DNA of 64,000 bases from Salinilacihabitans rarus (GCF_024296665.1 NZ_CP100762.1:1178001-1242000); one strand, 5' to 3'; positions 35,106 through 43,792 are shown, counted from the first letter of the stretch. Program-made: numbers and translations. Notes: generated by a model from the sequence alone, not told the origin.

Positions 35106-35877
35106 CGGAGGACGGGGAGATACGGGCCTGCACGCCGGCGAGCGTCGGGAGTTCGTCGGCGCGGCCGAGCACCCACGCGTACATGACGAGCCCCTGGACG
35201 ACGAAGGCGTTGGTCACGAGGAAGAACAGCGCCTCCTCGACGGGCAGTCCCAGCGGGGCGTAGCCGACCGTGTGCGCGTCCGAGATGATCCAGACGCCCA
35301 GCTCGATCGCGAGCCAGTCGACGAGCCAGAGGTAGCCCGTCGGGGCGGCGACCGCGACGAGCACCGGGCGACGGGCGTCCCAGAGGTACGTGAGGCCGAA
35401 CCCCCACTGAATCGCGAGGATCGGGCCGGCCCAGAGCAACAGCCACCCGAGGTAGTACGTCGAGGTGTCGCCCGTCAGGACCCAGCCGACGCCGGCAATC
35501 CCCACGCCGCCGGCGACGCCGACCAGTCGGTGAGCGAGGGGGATCGCCAGCGGTCGATCGACGCTCACCGGAATCTGGAACAGCCAGAACGCCGCCAGAA
35601 TCGGCTGGAGGACGAAAAACAGGTACTCCTCGATCGGGGTGTGCCAGACGGTCGCGACGACCGCGCCCTCGCCGTACCACCAGACCCCCTCGGGGATCAG
35701 GTGGTTCGTCAGCGGCGTCGTGTAGACGAGCGCGAGGCCGATCACGATCACGAGTCCGGACAGCGGGCGAACGCCCCACCGCGCCCGGTCGCGCCGGTAG
35801 GCGAGCCACCCCAGCAGCAGGATCGGCGGCAGAACGAACGCCAGATGGACGTCGAGGTACGTGAGTGGAGCCGTCAT
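35095..35877 (-). CDS. crtY: Lycopene beta-cyclase (fused CrtYc-CrtYd type)
   Basis: About 260 residues with seven predicted transmembrane helices. Two homologous halves each carry the conserved Pro-x-Glu-Glu motif: TPIEEYLFFVLQPIL in the first and LPVEEALFFLVTNAFVV in the second, the signature of fused heterodimeric archaeal/actinobacterial cyclases. It forms beta-carotene, the substrate of the neighbouring dioxygenase. Start ATG 35875-35877 (MTAPLTYLDVHLAF), preferred over an upstream in-frame start without membrane character. Confidence 0.92.
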   Translation of the reverse strand: MTAPLTYLDVHLAFVLPPILLLGWLAYRRDRARWGVRPLSGLVIVIGLALVYTTPLTNHLIPEGVWWYGEGAVVATVWHTPIEEYLFFVLQPILAAFWLFQIPVSVDRPLAIPLAHRLVGVAGGVGIAGVGWVLTGDTSTYYLGWLLLWAGPILAIQWGFGLTYLWDARRPVLVAVAAPTGYLWLVDWLAIELGVWIISDAHTVGYAPLGLPVEEALFFLVTNAFVVQGLVMYAWVLGRADELPTLAGVQARISPSSDER

Positions 35878-36040
35878 GTGGGTATCAGCTGGTACTGTCG
35901 ATCCTCCGTCACGAGCCAGAAGTTCCGTGCCCACCGTACGGACAGCAGCCACAAAGCCCCGAATCCATACTGGTTAGGACCGGCCGCGTGGGGTCGGCAC
36001 CCGTAGCGAGTCGAGCGGGAACGCGAGTTATCGCGGCCTC

Positions 36041-36916
36041 TCAGTCGTCCGTCGGCGTGATCCCGGGTACGGTGGCCCCGTAATCCGCCCCGCCGGTGAT
36101 CGAGTCCGGTTCCCGGGCGACGTAGGACATGGCGACGAACGTCACGACGTACTTCGTGATGACGTCGAGGATGCTGTACCCCCACGAGGTGATCGCGACG
36201 TCCAGGACGGCGAATCCTTCGACTCCGAGCGCCCAGAGGATCGGGTAGCCGAACCAGCCGACGACGGTGAGGATCTTGAGCGTGCGAAACAGGTCACCCG
36301 TCCCTGTCCGTCTGGCCTCGGCGGTCCAGTCGACGAGGATGACGTAGACGATCACGAGGAAGAAGATCGATCCCAGCACGAACCACCACCAGCGCAGCAA
36401 CAGCGAGGACGTCGTCAGCGCGGCCGCGAGGCCGGTCACGCACATCGCGATGGTGAACGCACAGGTGGTGAGGATCTTCGTCCAGTTCGATCCCGCGATC
36501 ATCCCGAGGCCGAGCAGGATGAACGGCGTGGAGAACGTCCACGTGAGGTATCGCCCCCACATCGTCAGAACGCCGTCCTGTCCGGCCGTGGTCGCCCCCG
36601 CCGCCGGATGGCCCGGCGGCATCTCGACGACGCTCAGCGTCAGCGCCGACGTGAGTCCGGTGTAACTCGATATCGAGACGACCGAGATCAACATCAACGC
36701 GATCGTGATCGCCTTCGATCTGGGGTCGGTCAGGTTCCGACCGAGGTAGGCGATCCCGAGGATCGTCACTCCGGCGAGTGCGATGTTGACCACGAACGAC
36801 GCCGCGAGCAAGGTATTGTCACCGCCGAAGACGTACTCGAACAGCGTCGCATCGGTCGCCCCGTTCTGGAGGACGACGCCTCGCGTGTGGAAAACGAACG
36901 CAGCTAGTGACGGCAT
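36041..36916 (-). CDS. hop: Halorhodopsin (light-driven chloride pump)
   Basis: A 291-residue seven-helix retinal protein. Helix C is MWGRYLTWTFSTPFILLGLG: Arg122, Thr125 (where bacteriorhodopsin has Asp85) and Ser129, the anion-pump signature. The third motif position is Gly136, where Natronomonas halorhodopsin has Ala. The retinal lysine is Lys255 in SILDVITKYVV, with the counter-ion partner Asp251. AMCVTGLAAALTTSS in helix D/E is halorhodopsin-typical. It imports Cl- for osmotic and energy balance. It lies on the same strand as bop, 213 bp downstream, with its own TATA-like box. Confidence 0.95.
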   Translation of the reverse strand: MPSLAAFVFHTRGVVLQNGATDATLFEYVFGGDNTLLAASFVVNIALAGVTILGIAYLGRNLTDPRSKAITIALMLISVVSISSYTGLTSALTLSVVEMPPGHPAAGATTAGQDGVLTMWGRYLTWTFSTPFILLGLGMIAGSNWTKILTTCAFTIAMCVTGLAAALTTSSLLLRWWWFVLGSIFFLVIVYVILVDWTAEARRTGTGDLFRTLKILTVVGWFGYPILWALGVEGFAVLDVAITSWGYSILDVITKYVVTFVAMSYVAREPDSITGGADYGATVPGITPTDD

Positions 36917-36940
36917 CGATACGGGTTACGTCAGTCTCCT

Positions 36941-36950
36941 AATACATAAA
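36941..36950 (-). promoter_or_regulatory. TATA-like box of hop
   Basis: Minus-strand tttatgtatt lies 25-34 nt ahead of the ATG (36914-36916), giving a leaderless transcript. Confidence 0.45.
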
Positions 36951-37129
36951 CGGGTTTCCGTCCCGGGACGGAGAGTCACGTCCGCTGAACCGTACGGGCG
37001 CGCAAACGGGGTGACGGGCGCGTAGGCGGTGTCGACGAGCGGCGGGAGAAACGAGTCCGTCCGAGCGCGGGCCGACGGCGCGACCGATCGTCGCGAATCC
37101 GGTCAGCGGGGGTACGGCCGGGCTCGTCC

Positions 37130-37855
37130 TCAGGCCGGCGCCGCGGTCGGCGCGACGGCCCGCTCGAGGACGGAGCGGCTCCGCAGCAGGACTACCCCGA
37201 ACCCGACCTTTGCCGCGAGGTCGAGGACCATGAACGCGGCGGTCTCCCAGTACAGCGGGAGGATGCCGAACGTCCCTTCGGTCCCGAGGATCCAGACGAC
37301 GGGGTAGAGCAGCCACAGCACGATGACCAGGTTGCGGAGGGTGCCGAACAGCGACGCGACCTCGGGCGACTTCGCCCGCGCGCTCTCGGAGAGAGTCCCC
37401 ACGAGGAAGTACAGCAGGACGAGCAGGGCGGCCGTGCTGACCCCCCACCACGCGATGCGGGTCGCGGGAGTCTGCGAGAACGTCGCGATCACGCCGGTGC
37501 CGATCATGAACACGTCGAGGCCGATCAGCGTCGCGATGGTGTTGCGGTTAGCCCCCGCCAACAGCGCGAGGTCGAGCAGCAACAGCGGCGTCGTGAAGAT
37601 CCAGTCGGCGTACCGCGCCCAGTAGATCGTGAGCGCCTCGTCGCCGACGGTCACCTCGGTGACGCCGAACCCCGTCGCCATCGCGAAGTACATCGCCGCC
37701 GCGATGGTCGTGATGAATATCGTGATGATGTAGAACTCCTGCATCTTCGGGTCGCGGACGCCGCGTCCGCGACCGATGAAGTAGAGCGTTCCGATGGTCA
37801 TCCCGATCGTGCCGATCCACAGCCAGAGGGCCTCGGACCCTACCAGTTCTGACAT
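37130..37855 (-). CDS. bop: Bacteriorhodopsin-type light-driven proton pump
   Basis: A 241-residue seven-helix retinal protein. Helix C is [19 protein letters not shown]: Arg81, Asp84 (proton acceptor), Thr88 and Asp95 (proton donor), the DTD proton-pump motif. The Schiff-base lysine is Lys216 in [10 protein letters not shown], with Asp212. Proton-release glutamates Glu193 and Glu204 (in [14 protein letters not shown]) are both kept. This separates it from sensory rhodopsins. No opsin activator (bat) gene is adjacent. A TATA-like element lies just upstream. Confidence 0.96.
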   Translation of the reverse strand: MSELVGSEALWLWIGTIGMTIGTLYFIGRGRGVRDPKMQEFYIITIFITTIAAAMYFAMATGFGVTEVTVGDEALTIYWARYADWIFTTPLLLLDLALLAGANRNTIATLIGLDVFMIGTGVIATFSQTPATRIAWWGVSTAALLVLLYFLVGTLSESARAKSPEVASLFGTLRNLVIVLWLLYPVVWILGTEGTFGILPLYWETAAFMVLDLAAKVGFGVVLLRSRSVLERAVAPTAAPA

Positions 37856-37875
37856 GGGAGAGGCTAGCGCAGAAC

Positions 37876-37883
37876 AATAGATA
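37876..37883 (-). promoter_or_regulatory. TATA-like box of bop
   Basis: Minus-strand tatctatt lies about 21-28 nt ahead of the bop ATG. The adjoining AT-rich stretch (aacagaaataatctctag) may hold an activator site. Confidence 0.4.
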
Positions 37884-38017
37884 CGAGTTCTCCCTAACAG
37901 AAATAATCTCTAGACGGACGTGTCTGTCCGGAAATCCGATATCGAGCCCGGAATCGGAGCGTATATGCCGGTTCCGTGTCGACTCACCCACGTCGCGGAT
38001 CGAACGCCACCACACCG

Positions 38018-38626
38018 ATGACCTCCACCGAACCGGACGATCCGATCGCGGACGCGCTCCTCGGCGACTCGACGTACGAACGCCTTCGGGTACAACGCTA
38101 CGCGCTGATCAAGCGGCGGATTCCCCAGAAACTCGTCTGGCAGAGCGGCCTGCTCCTCGCGCTGGCGCTCGTCGTCCCGCTCGCCGCGACCTACCCGGCC
38201 GCGGTGCGGGCCGCCTTTCCGGGCGGCGATCCGCTGTGGTCGTCGCCGCTCGTCGTCTGGGCCGGCGTGTACGCCGGGGGGATCGAACTGGGAACCGCGG
38301 CGTGTCTCGTCGCGGTGGCCGTCGTCCGCCGTCGTCGCGAGCCGCAGCTGTCGGAAGCCGAGGCGCGCACGCTGTTGAACGTCGAGGACGTCGCGTCGAT
38401 GTTCGGTCTGGCGACGGGCGGGTTCGCCGTCCTGCTCACGGTCGGGTTCTTCGCGCTCGGCCACGCCGGGCCCGAGACGTTCGCAGCGGTCGTCGAGTCC
38501 GCCCCGCGAAACCCGTTCCAGCCGACCGGCGTCCCGGTCCCCGTGATCGCGGTCGGCGCGGGGGCGGCGGTGAGCGCCCTCGTCGTCTACTCGGTCGGCC
38601 GGCATCTCGACCCGACGGGCCGGTAA
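38018..38626 (+). CDS. Four-helix membrane protein of unknown function
   Basis: A 202-residue protein. The cytosolic N-terminus (about 35 residues, with ERLRVQRYALIKRRIPQKLVW) is followed by hydrophobic segments at about 44-65, 85-105, 130-150 and 172-192. No family recognised. It is divergent from bop, sharing a 160-bp promoter region, so co-regulation with the phototrophy block is possible but not shown. Start ATG 38018 is preferred over a GTG-type start 14 codons upstream. Confidence 0.7.
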   Translation: MTSTEPDDPIADALLGDSTYERLRVQRYALIKRRIPQKLVWQSGLLLALALVVPLAATYPAAVRAAFPGGDPLWSSPLVVWAGVYAGGIELGTAACLVAVAVVRRRREPQLSEAEARTLLNVEDVASMFGLATGGFAVLLTVGFFALGHAGPETFAAVVESAPRNPFQPTGVPVPVIAVGAGAAVSALVVYSVGRHLDPTGR

Positions 38627-38669
38627 CACAACACCACCGAGTGCGTCGGCGCGACCGCCGCGGCGGGGG

Positions 38670-40190
38670 CTACTGCCCCGTCGAGGGCTCCCGCTCGCCG
38701 CCCGGGTTCGCCCGCACCCGACTTCGGTAACAGGACGTCGCCAGCCGCCACACCCGCTCCCGGAACAGCAGTGGGAGGGCGGTTCCGACCAGGAGCGCGA
38801 TGCCGATCCATGCCTGTCGCGAGACGCCGTCGATCCCTTCGTCGAAAACCCGGTTGACGAACGTGGAGATGCCGCCGGTCATCACCGCGTCGAACACGAG
38901 TACGGCGGTCAGTCCCGCGACGAGCAGGGCAAGGCGCGTCACGGTGGTCCGCACCTCGTCGGTGGCGTCCACGTGTTCCCGCAGGGCCGCCCGCAGGTCG
39001 TCGGTCGCGTCCGCGTGCGCCTGAACCTCCTCCCGCAGGCCGTCGATAGCCGCGTTCTGGGCGCGGAGCCGCTCTTGCAAGCGAACCGTCTCCTCGGCGG
39101 CGCGGATCGAAAGCCGGTCGCGCAGGTGCTTCGAGAGCGACTCGATCGTTCGGTCGATCCGCTCCAGTTCGAACTGGACCCGCTCCACTTCCGTCTGCAG
39201 GCTCGCGACGTACGACTCCACGATTCCGTCCTCGCTGCCCCCGGGGAGCGCCGCGTCCTCGAACGGCGCGTCCCACTCCCGAAGCCGTCGCGCTACCCGG
39301 GAGCGTTCGTGGGCGACCTCGTGGTACAGCGGCGTCCACCGGTCGCGGACGGCGTGAACCGCGGCGTCCAGTTCCGGATACTCCGCCGCGCCTTCCGCGT
39401 CCGAGACCGACGGGAGGGCGTCGCGGGCCTTCTCCACCCGTTCTTCGGCCGCGTCGAGGTCCCGTTCCCTGACGGTACACCAGTAGTGGACCGCGTACAG
39501 CGTCGAGAGTCGCGGGAAGGCGCCGGCGAGGGCGCGTCCGATTCCGGGGTAGTCGTCCATGGCCTCCCCCGCGTCGACGGCGACCAGGTCGCCGAACGGC
39601 TGCTGTGAGTTGCCCATGAAGAGGACCGTCCCGTCGCCCCACTCGACGACTCCCCGCGCCGGAGTCGTGTCGAAACTCTGCAAGAACTCGGCGGGCGCGC
39701 CGTCGAAGAACACCTGTTTGATGCGTTCGACGTTCGGCGTCGACCCCGCGAGTTCGTGCGGGAGGGCGTCGGGCTTTACCCACACGAGCGTCGTTTCGGG
39801 CCCCGCCGGGTCGCCCGGGACTCGCTCCCGAACCGTCGCCATGTCCGTCTTCCACTCCCGGTAGTGTGGCGAGCGGTCCTCGGGGGCACATCGGTGGACC
39901 ACCCGGGAGAGCGCGTCGTCGCTCACGAGCGCGACGGAGACGACCTCGGTGACCGCGTCGGCCGACTCGACGAGGCGGACGGCGTAGAGGTCGAAATCCG
40001 AGAAACCGAGAGTCTCCGGATCGTTCGACTGGAACGTCCGGTCCGTCCGCTCGTCGCCGTCGACGCCGACCGCCCCGACCCTCGCGTTGGGACCGGCGCC
40101 GAACCAGTCGGTCAGGTTCGCCACCAATCGGTCGGTCTCCTCCCGCAACACGTAATCGAACCGGAGGAGAACGATTTTCTCTGGCTCCAT
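38670..40190 (-). CDS. Coiled-coil membrane protein of unknown function
   Basis: About 506 residues from MEPEKIVLLRFDYVLREE. A globular N-terminal part (1-250) contains GVVEWGDGTVLFMGNSQQPFGD. A helical coiled-coil stretch (about 330-415) has EVERVQFELERIDRTIESL and AQNAAIDGLREEVQAHADATDD heptads. Two C-terminal transmembrane helices (about 415-445 and 455-475) precede a short basic tail. The layout, a cytosolic sensor-like domain with a coil and a membrane anchor, recalls effector or signalling proteins, but no family is recognised. It borders the decayed zone that begins at 40191. Confidence 0.65.
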   Translation of the reverse strand: MEPEKIVLLRFDYVLREETDRLVANLTDWFGAGPNARVGAVGVDGDERTDRTFQSNDPETLGFSDFDLYAVRLVESADAVTEVVSVALVSDDALSRVVHRCAPEDRSPHYREWKTDMATVRERVPGDPAGPETTLVWVKPDALPHELAGSTPNVERIKQVFFDGAPAEFLQSFDTTPARGVVEWGDGTVLFMGNSQQPFGDLVAVDAGEAMDDYPGIGRALAGAFPRLSTLYAVHYWCTVRERDLDAAEERVEKARDALPSVSDAEGAAEYPELDAAVHAVRDRWTPLYHEVAHERSRVARRLREWDAPFEDAALPGGSEDGIVESYVASLQTEVERVQFELERIDRTIESLSKHLRDRLSIRAAEETVRLQERLRAQNAAIDGLREEVQAHADATDDLRAALREHVDATDEVRTTVTRLALLVAGLTAVLVFDAVMTGGISTFVNRVFDEGIDGVSRQAWIGIALLVGTALPLLFRERVWRLATSCYRSRVRANPGGEREPSTGQ

Positions 40191-40293
40191 GTTGTATTTC
40201 CTCTCCGTATTGCTTGATATCGAATTCACAAAAATCTACATACAAAATTCCCGTATTTTTACTTCAAGGACCGTCGTTTTGAGGGGGCGGCCG

Positions 40294-40315
40294 GTCCCGT
40301 CGTTCGCGACGGGAC
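40294..40315. repeat. Perfect 9-bp hairpin with TTCG loop
   Basis: gtcccgtcg-ttcg-cgacgggac is a perfect inverted repeat with a tetraloop that is very stable in RNA. It lies on the edge between AT-rich and GC-rich DNA and could be a terminator or an element end. Confidence 0.5.
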
Positions 40316-40358
40316 GAGAGTCGAATCCGCGTGCGCGCCCGCGTCCTCACCGGCCGTC

Positions 40359-40799
40359 GAGATCGCCGGCGTTCTCGTCGTCGTCCTCGCCACCAGCGTC
40401 TGGGCGACCCTCGCACGCGACGCCGTGGCGGCGTTCGGCCCGTCCGTCGCTTCGCCGGTCGTCGTCCTCTCCTAGCCGGCGTTCACCGCGTACGTCCCCG
40501 GCGTCGGCCTCGCGTCCGTCGCGTACCTGCGCCTCCCCGTCGCCCTCTCGCGCCCCGTGCCCTCCCCGGCGGCGCTCGTCGCCGTCGTCGCCCCCGCCGT
40601 CTTCGTCGCCGCGGGACGCGCCCTGCTGGTCTGTGGCGTGATCCACGAGACGGTCCGCCACCGCGTGGCCGGCGGCGCCCGCGCGCTGGCGCTCACGACG
40701 GTCCTCGCTGCCGTCGTCCAGTTCTCCCCGCTCGGAGTCGACGCGGTCGGCCGCGTCTCGGGGGGTGCCGTACTCGTGAACCTGAGCCGGTATTCCTAG
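40359..40799 (+). pseudogene. Broken small membrane-protein gene
   Basis: In one frame the sequence reads hydrophobic protein EIAGVLVVVLATSVWATLA..., meets an in-frame TAG at 40473-40475, then continues AFTAYVPGVGLASVAYLRLP... and LVAVVAPAVFVAAGRALL to a stop at 40797-40799. Several potential membrane segments occur on both sides of the stop, and codon bias in the third position is kept, so this is a formerly coding gene. No start codon is visible upstream. No family recognised. Confidence 0.5.
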
Positions 40800-40899
40800 A
40801 TTTCCCGGTCACTCAGACCGGGGTCAGTTATAAAGGAGGTGCCGGAGAGCATCCCGATCAGGACGATCTCCGCGCCTGTGGCCATGGCTCGGATGCGAA

Positions 40900-40932
40900 T
40901 ATGAACACGAGCGCGAGTCGGTCGTGTTCATA
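40900..40932. repeat. Perfect 11-bp inverted repeat
   Basis: tatgaacacga and tcgtgttcata are exact reverse complements separated by 11 nt. A bidirectional terminator or a protein-binding palindrome is possible, just downstream of the frameshifted DUF262 gene. Confidence 0.5.
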
Positions 40933-40995
40933 CTCGCGAAATCGGTCTTCGTAACGTGCGACCCCGAGCAGAAAGTCACTTCTTCAGGGCTTGAT

Positions 40996-42673
40996 CTAAA
41001 TTGACCACTTACTCACAAGATCGCCAGCTAATATTTCTGTTCTTCTTTCAATCTCCTCAACTGACCAACCATCATATTCTGATACTTCTTCGGCGATTTT
41101 TATATCTGAGTTTCGGTAGACATTACGCTTGCTGGTGAATGATGATTCGTCAAGTCGCCCATGATCCTCGGGAGAAAGTAATGTTAGATTCCCGAGCCTA
41201 TCTTTTGCATCTTCAAATTCATCTCGGTTGAGCCTTCGTTTCCAGTTTGAATACGAATTTCTACGTCCGGAACCAAATGTATTTCTTGGAGCGATATGTT
41301 CTATATGTAGATTATCAATCTCAACCATAAGTGGTCCCCGGCGTTCTTCTTCAATTGACACCAAGGTCAATAAGGTTCTAAATCTCCATTGGCCCCGAAG
41401 CGGCATAGAATTAGCTTTCTGGTGCTCTATTATCTCGGCGTCTTCTGGACCGTAATTATGTATGTGCTGTATGAGGGTTTCCTTAATGTCTTCACCTTTA
41501 TTTATGGTAACTGCAGCATTGTGAATCGCCTTCTTTCGGTCAGAAGAACGATAGTCTGCCAACATCATTCTCATAGAGAGAATAGCGGCAAGGCGAAGGT
41601 ACTCTTTTTTCCGCCTGTCATCCTCCATATTTCCCAAAATAGCCATAGTCAAAACCTCAGCATGGCTTGATGACGCGTTAAAATACTGTAAATACCTACG
41701 TTCTTCTTGGGACCACCCTCTTGGATTGACATTATATGATCCGCTTGAGATTTCTAAATAATCCTTAGATTTTTTTATGGAACCTATCCACGAATTTCAG
41801 TGGCTTTTTTGCGTCTTGTAAAGCGCCATCAAAAGTTCTATACAATGCAGATTTGTCTACTTCCCGTGGTGTGGGTGTGTCTGAATTAATCAATAACTGT
41901 GTGAGAGGGCGACGGACCCGATATTCTTCAGGAAATCTTGGTCGTTCTAGATTATCATTGAGGGTTTTATACATCTGTTTCCACTTTCCTTTCATTTCCC
42001 GTGTCCTTTGGAGATCATCCATTCGTTCGGCTTCGCCAAATACTCGTGCTTTAATTAGTACTTCAGGGCTGACTTCAACCCCTCTTTCGTTTTGAGATTG
42101 AAAAATCATGTAGGCTAGGCTAGTATCTTGTGAGGTAGTTTCAACAACCCTCAGATCATTTGTCAATTTTCTTAATAATTTATTAAGCTCCTCCTCTTCA
42201 AAATCATTAACTTTCTGCCGATAGAATTGATATGCGGTTTCTATATTGCCTCCGATCTCATCAATATTCCCTTCCCACAGATTCTCATAGTATCTATCAG
42301 CCTCCTCGTCGTATAGATTCAGCTTCCTTTCCGGATTATTTGATGGATATGATGTTAACACATCATCAATCAGTTGATGGTTAGATTTATCCATGTTGTG
42401 AGAATCCCGAATAGCCATCGTTAGTATGCTAATTGTAACCATCCGTTGCTGTCCATCAACTATTTCTAACTCTTCGTCCGATTCTTCACCAAGCAAAATG
42501 ATATTTCCAATATAATGTTTGTTGACTCTATCCCCAATCCTTTGAAGATCCCCCCACAGATCTTCAAAGTTCTTTTTATTCCATTCGTAACCACGCTGGT
42601 ATTCTGGAACAACGAACTTAGCAGCCCGCCTTCCAGCGAATAAGTTCCGTACGGACTTGAATTTCGCTTCCAT
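40996..42673 (-). pseudogene. DUF262/DUF1524 (GmrSD-like) protein gene with a one-base frameshift
   Basis: The first frame (42673 to about 41780, 302 codons) carries DUF262: VPEYQRGYEWNKKNFEDLW, YIGNIILL and EIVDGQQRMVTISIL (DGQQR motif). It ends KFVDRFHKKI-stop directly at a run of seven A (minus strand). Dropping one A continues HKKSKDYLEISSGSYNV... without a break into the second frame. That frame carries DUF1524: HIEHIAPRNTFGSG, then RLGNLTLLSPEDHGRLDESSF, the HNH-type nuclease core. The rejoined protein would be about 558 residues. Relatives include GmrSD type IV restriction enzymes that cut modified DNA and other phage-defence proteins. Whether the shift is real, a sequencing error or programmed is open. 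Confidence 0.8.
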
Positions 42674-42890
42674 GAGAAAGTCATATTAATTGATTGTTTA
42701 AATATCTTCCTCGTGTCCATCAATATATTTTTTCATATATTTATAACAATATTATAAATATTATTTATCTAAATAGCATCCCATATCAGGAAAACAACTC
42801 TAGTAGTGTTCGGCAAATTATTAATATAATCCAAATTAGTATTATAATTATTATGTTAAAGTATAAATATAAAATCAGGAGACTAAGACA
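40996..42890. mobile_element. AT-rich island, probably horizontally acquired
   Basis: Base composition drops sharply from the GC-rich background to strongly AT-rich across this span, and codons become AT-ending with many Lys, Asn and Ile. It holds one DUF262/DUF1524 gene and about 200 bp of extremely AT-rich DNA at its right end (e.g. ataatattattaaatag-like runs at 42724-42880). No integrase or terminal repeat was found directly at the edges; the tRNA-Pro partial repeat lies about 0.9 kb to the right. Confidence 0.6.
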
Positions 42891-43159
42891 GATTTGATTG
42901 GAAGTACATCGAGATCGGCGTCGTTCTCCGCCAGCCACCGCTGGAGCGGTTTTCGAGTCCACTTGTTCGACTCCCGTCGGACGTCACGAAGTTGCGGCTC
43001 ACGGGTTTGTCCGCCGCGAAATCAGTGGGACCACGATCACAGCAAAGTGCGCTATTCCCAGTTTCGCGTCGCGAAAAGTGGGAACGTCCCTATCCCCGGC
43101 CTGAATCAGTCGGGGTCTCGTGTCTTTGCCCACCTAGTCTGGTGTGGTCCACTGATTCC
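42674..43159. other. Non-coding stretch: AT-rich promoter side, gene fragment, MITE-like element
   Basis: From left to right: a TATA-like box for the DUF262 gene (minus strand atatttaaac, 42696-42705, 23-32 nt ahead of its ATG); about 180 bp of nearly pure A/T; a coding-like fragment on the minus strand (43021 to about 42893) reading RRESNKWTRKPLQRWL and AENDADLDVLP with no start; and the inverted-repeat element at 43020-43157. No intact gene. Confidence 0.5.
43020..43157. mobile_element. MITE-like element with imperfect terminal inverted repeats
   Basis: aatcagtgggaccac (43020-43034) and gtggtccactgatt (43144-43157) are reverse complements with a one-base gap, enclosing about 110 bp of non-coding sequence. 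Inside is a hairpin cccagtttcgcg/cgcgaaaagtggg near 43057-43082 and ccccg/cgggg around 43095-43115. No clear target-site duplication is seen. Confidence 0.35.
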
Positions 43160-43678
43160 TCACGAGAGAAACGCTTCCATCTCTTCAACTCGCTGTTGGA
43201 ACTGCGCGCGCTTCTCGTCGATCTCCGCGTCACTGTAGTGGTCCAGCATCCGCTCGTGTTCGTACTCGAGGCGAATCGTGATGTAACACGTATCACCTTC
43301 GTCGTCAATCCACTCGGGGAGATGGACCGGATGGAGGTGAATCTGAGCCATCAGATCGCCGGTATCGGGGTCCGAGAGTTTAACTTCCGCCGGTCCGTCC
43401 TTCCCGAAGCCGAAGATCCGTCCTGCAAATTGCTGGGTCGAAACGGTTGGCCCAACGGATGCCGAAACGGATCGCTGTTCGTCAGATACCGTTACGTGGA
43501 CAGCGTATGGTGCTGGCAGGTAGCGCCCGTTCTCCGGGAGAAGCCGGGGTGGGTAGTATATGTGTTCGCTTGTCCGCTTGCCATCCGCAGGGATGAGCCA
43601 CATCACGCCCACGACAGTATCATTATGGAATATCTCTAACTCCTCGTAGTTCGTCTCGAACGCCGTCGTCTCAGTCAC
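43160..43678 (-). CDS. Hypothetical protein
   Basis: A 172-residue soluble protein, MTETTAFETNYEELEIFHND..., with VVGVMWLIPADGKRTSEHIYYP and AVHVTVSDEQRSV early, PTVSTQQFAGRIFGFGKDGPAEV in the middle, and a charged helical end (DAEIDEKRAQFQQRVEEMEAFLS). Codon usage is intermediate between the AT-rich island and the chromosome. No family recognised. The stop lies 3 bp from the MITE-like element. Its position beside a partial tRNA repeat suggests accessory DNA. Confidence 0.6.
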   Translation of the reverse strand: MTETTAFETNYEELEIFHNDTVVGVMWLIPADGKRTSEHIYYPPRLLPENGRYLPAPYAVHVTVSDEQRSVSASVGPTVSTQQFAGRIFGFGKDGPAEVKLSDPDTGDLMAQIHLHPVHLPEWIDDEGDTCYITIRLEYEHERMLDHYSDAEIDEKRAQFQQRVEEMEAFLS

Positions 43679-43792
43679 GAATCAATTCACACCGAGCCTC
43701 TTCAAAAATATTCCCCAAAGCCACTCCAAACACCGAAGACGGCACTATGAGGGGATGAGATGCCCGTAGATGAACGAGTAGTAAATTACGAG

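Larger units (their letters stand above)
40191..40995. other. Decayed region with stop-broken gene and hairpins
   Basis: About 800 bp. It begins AT-rich (40195-40265), then GC-rich pseudogene sequence (see separate entry), then an array of perfect inverted repeats: 40294-40302/40307-40315 with a ttcg loop, ccggtc/gaccgg near 40806-40822, and an 11-bp stem at 40900-40910/40922-40932. No intact gene is present. A minus-strand 29-codon frame (MATGAEIVLIGMLSGTS...) near 40800-40890 looks protein-like and may be another remnant. Confidence 0.5.

Noticed and set aside
40311-40330. gggacgagagtcgaa resembling the tRNA-Pro repeat, as a possible far attachment site of the island
   Set aside because: It lacks four central bases of the 21-mer and part of it can be explained by the common T-loop motif; not strong enough to define an element end.
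41764-41785. Programmed minus-one frameshift at the A7 run
   Set aside because: A minus-one slip here meets a stop within six codons; only a plus-one (or one-base deletion) restores the frame, so classical A-AAA-AAA slippage does not explain it.
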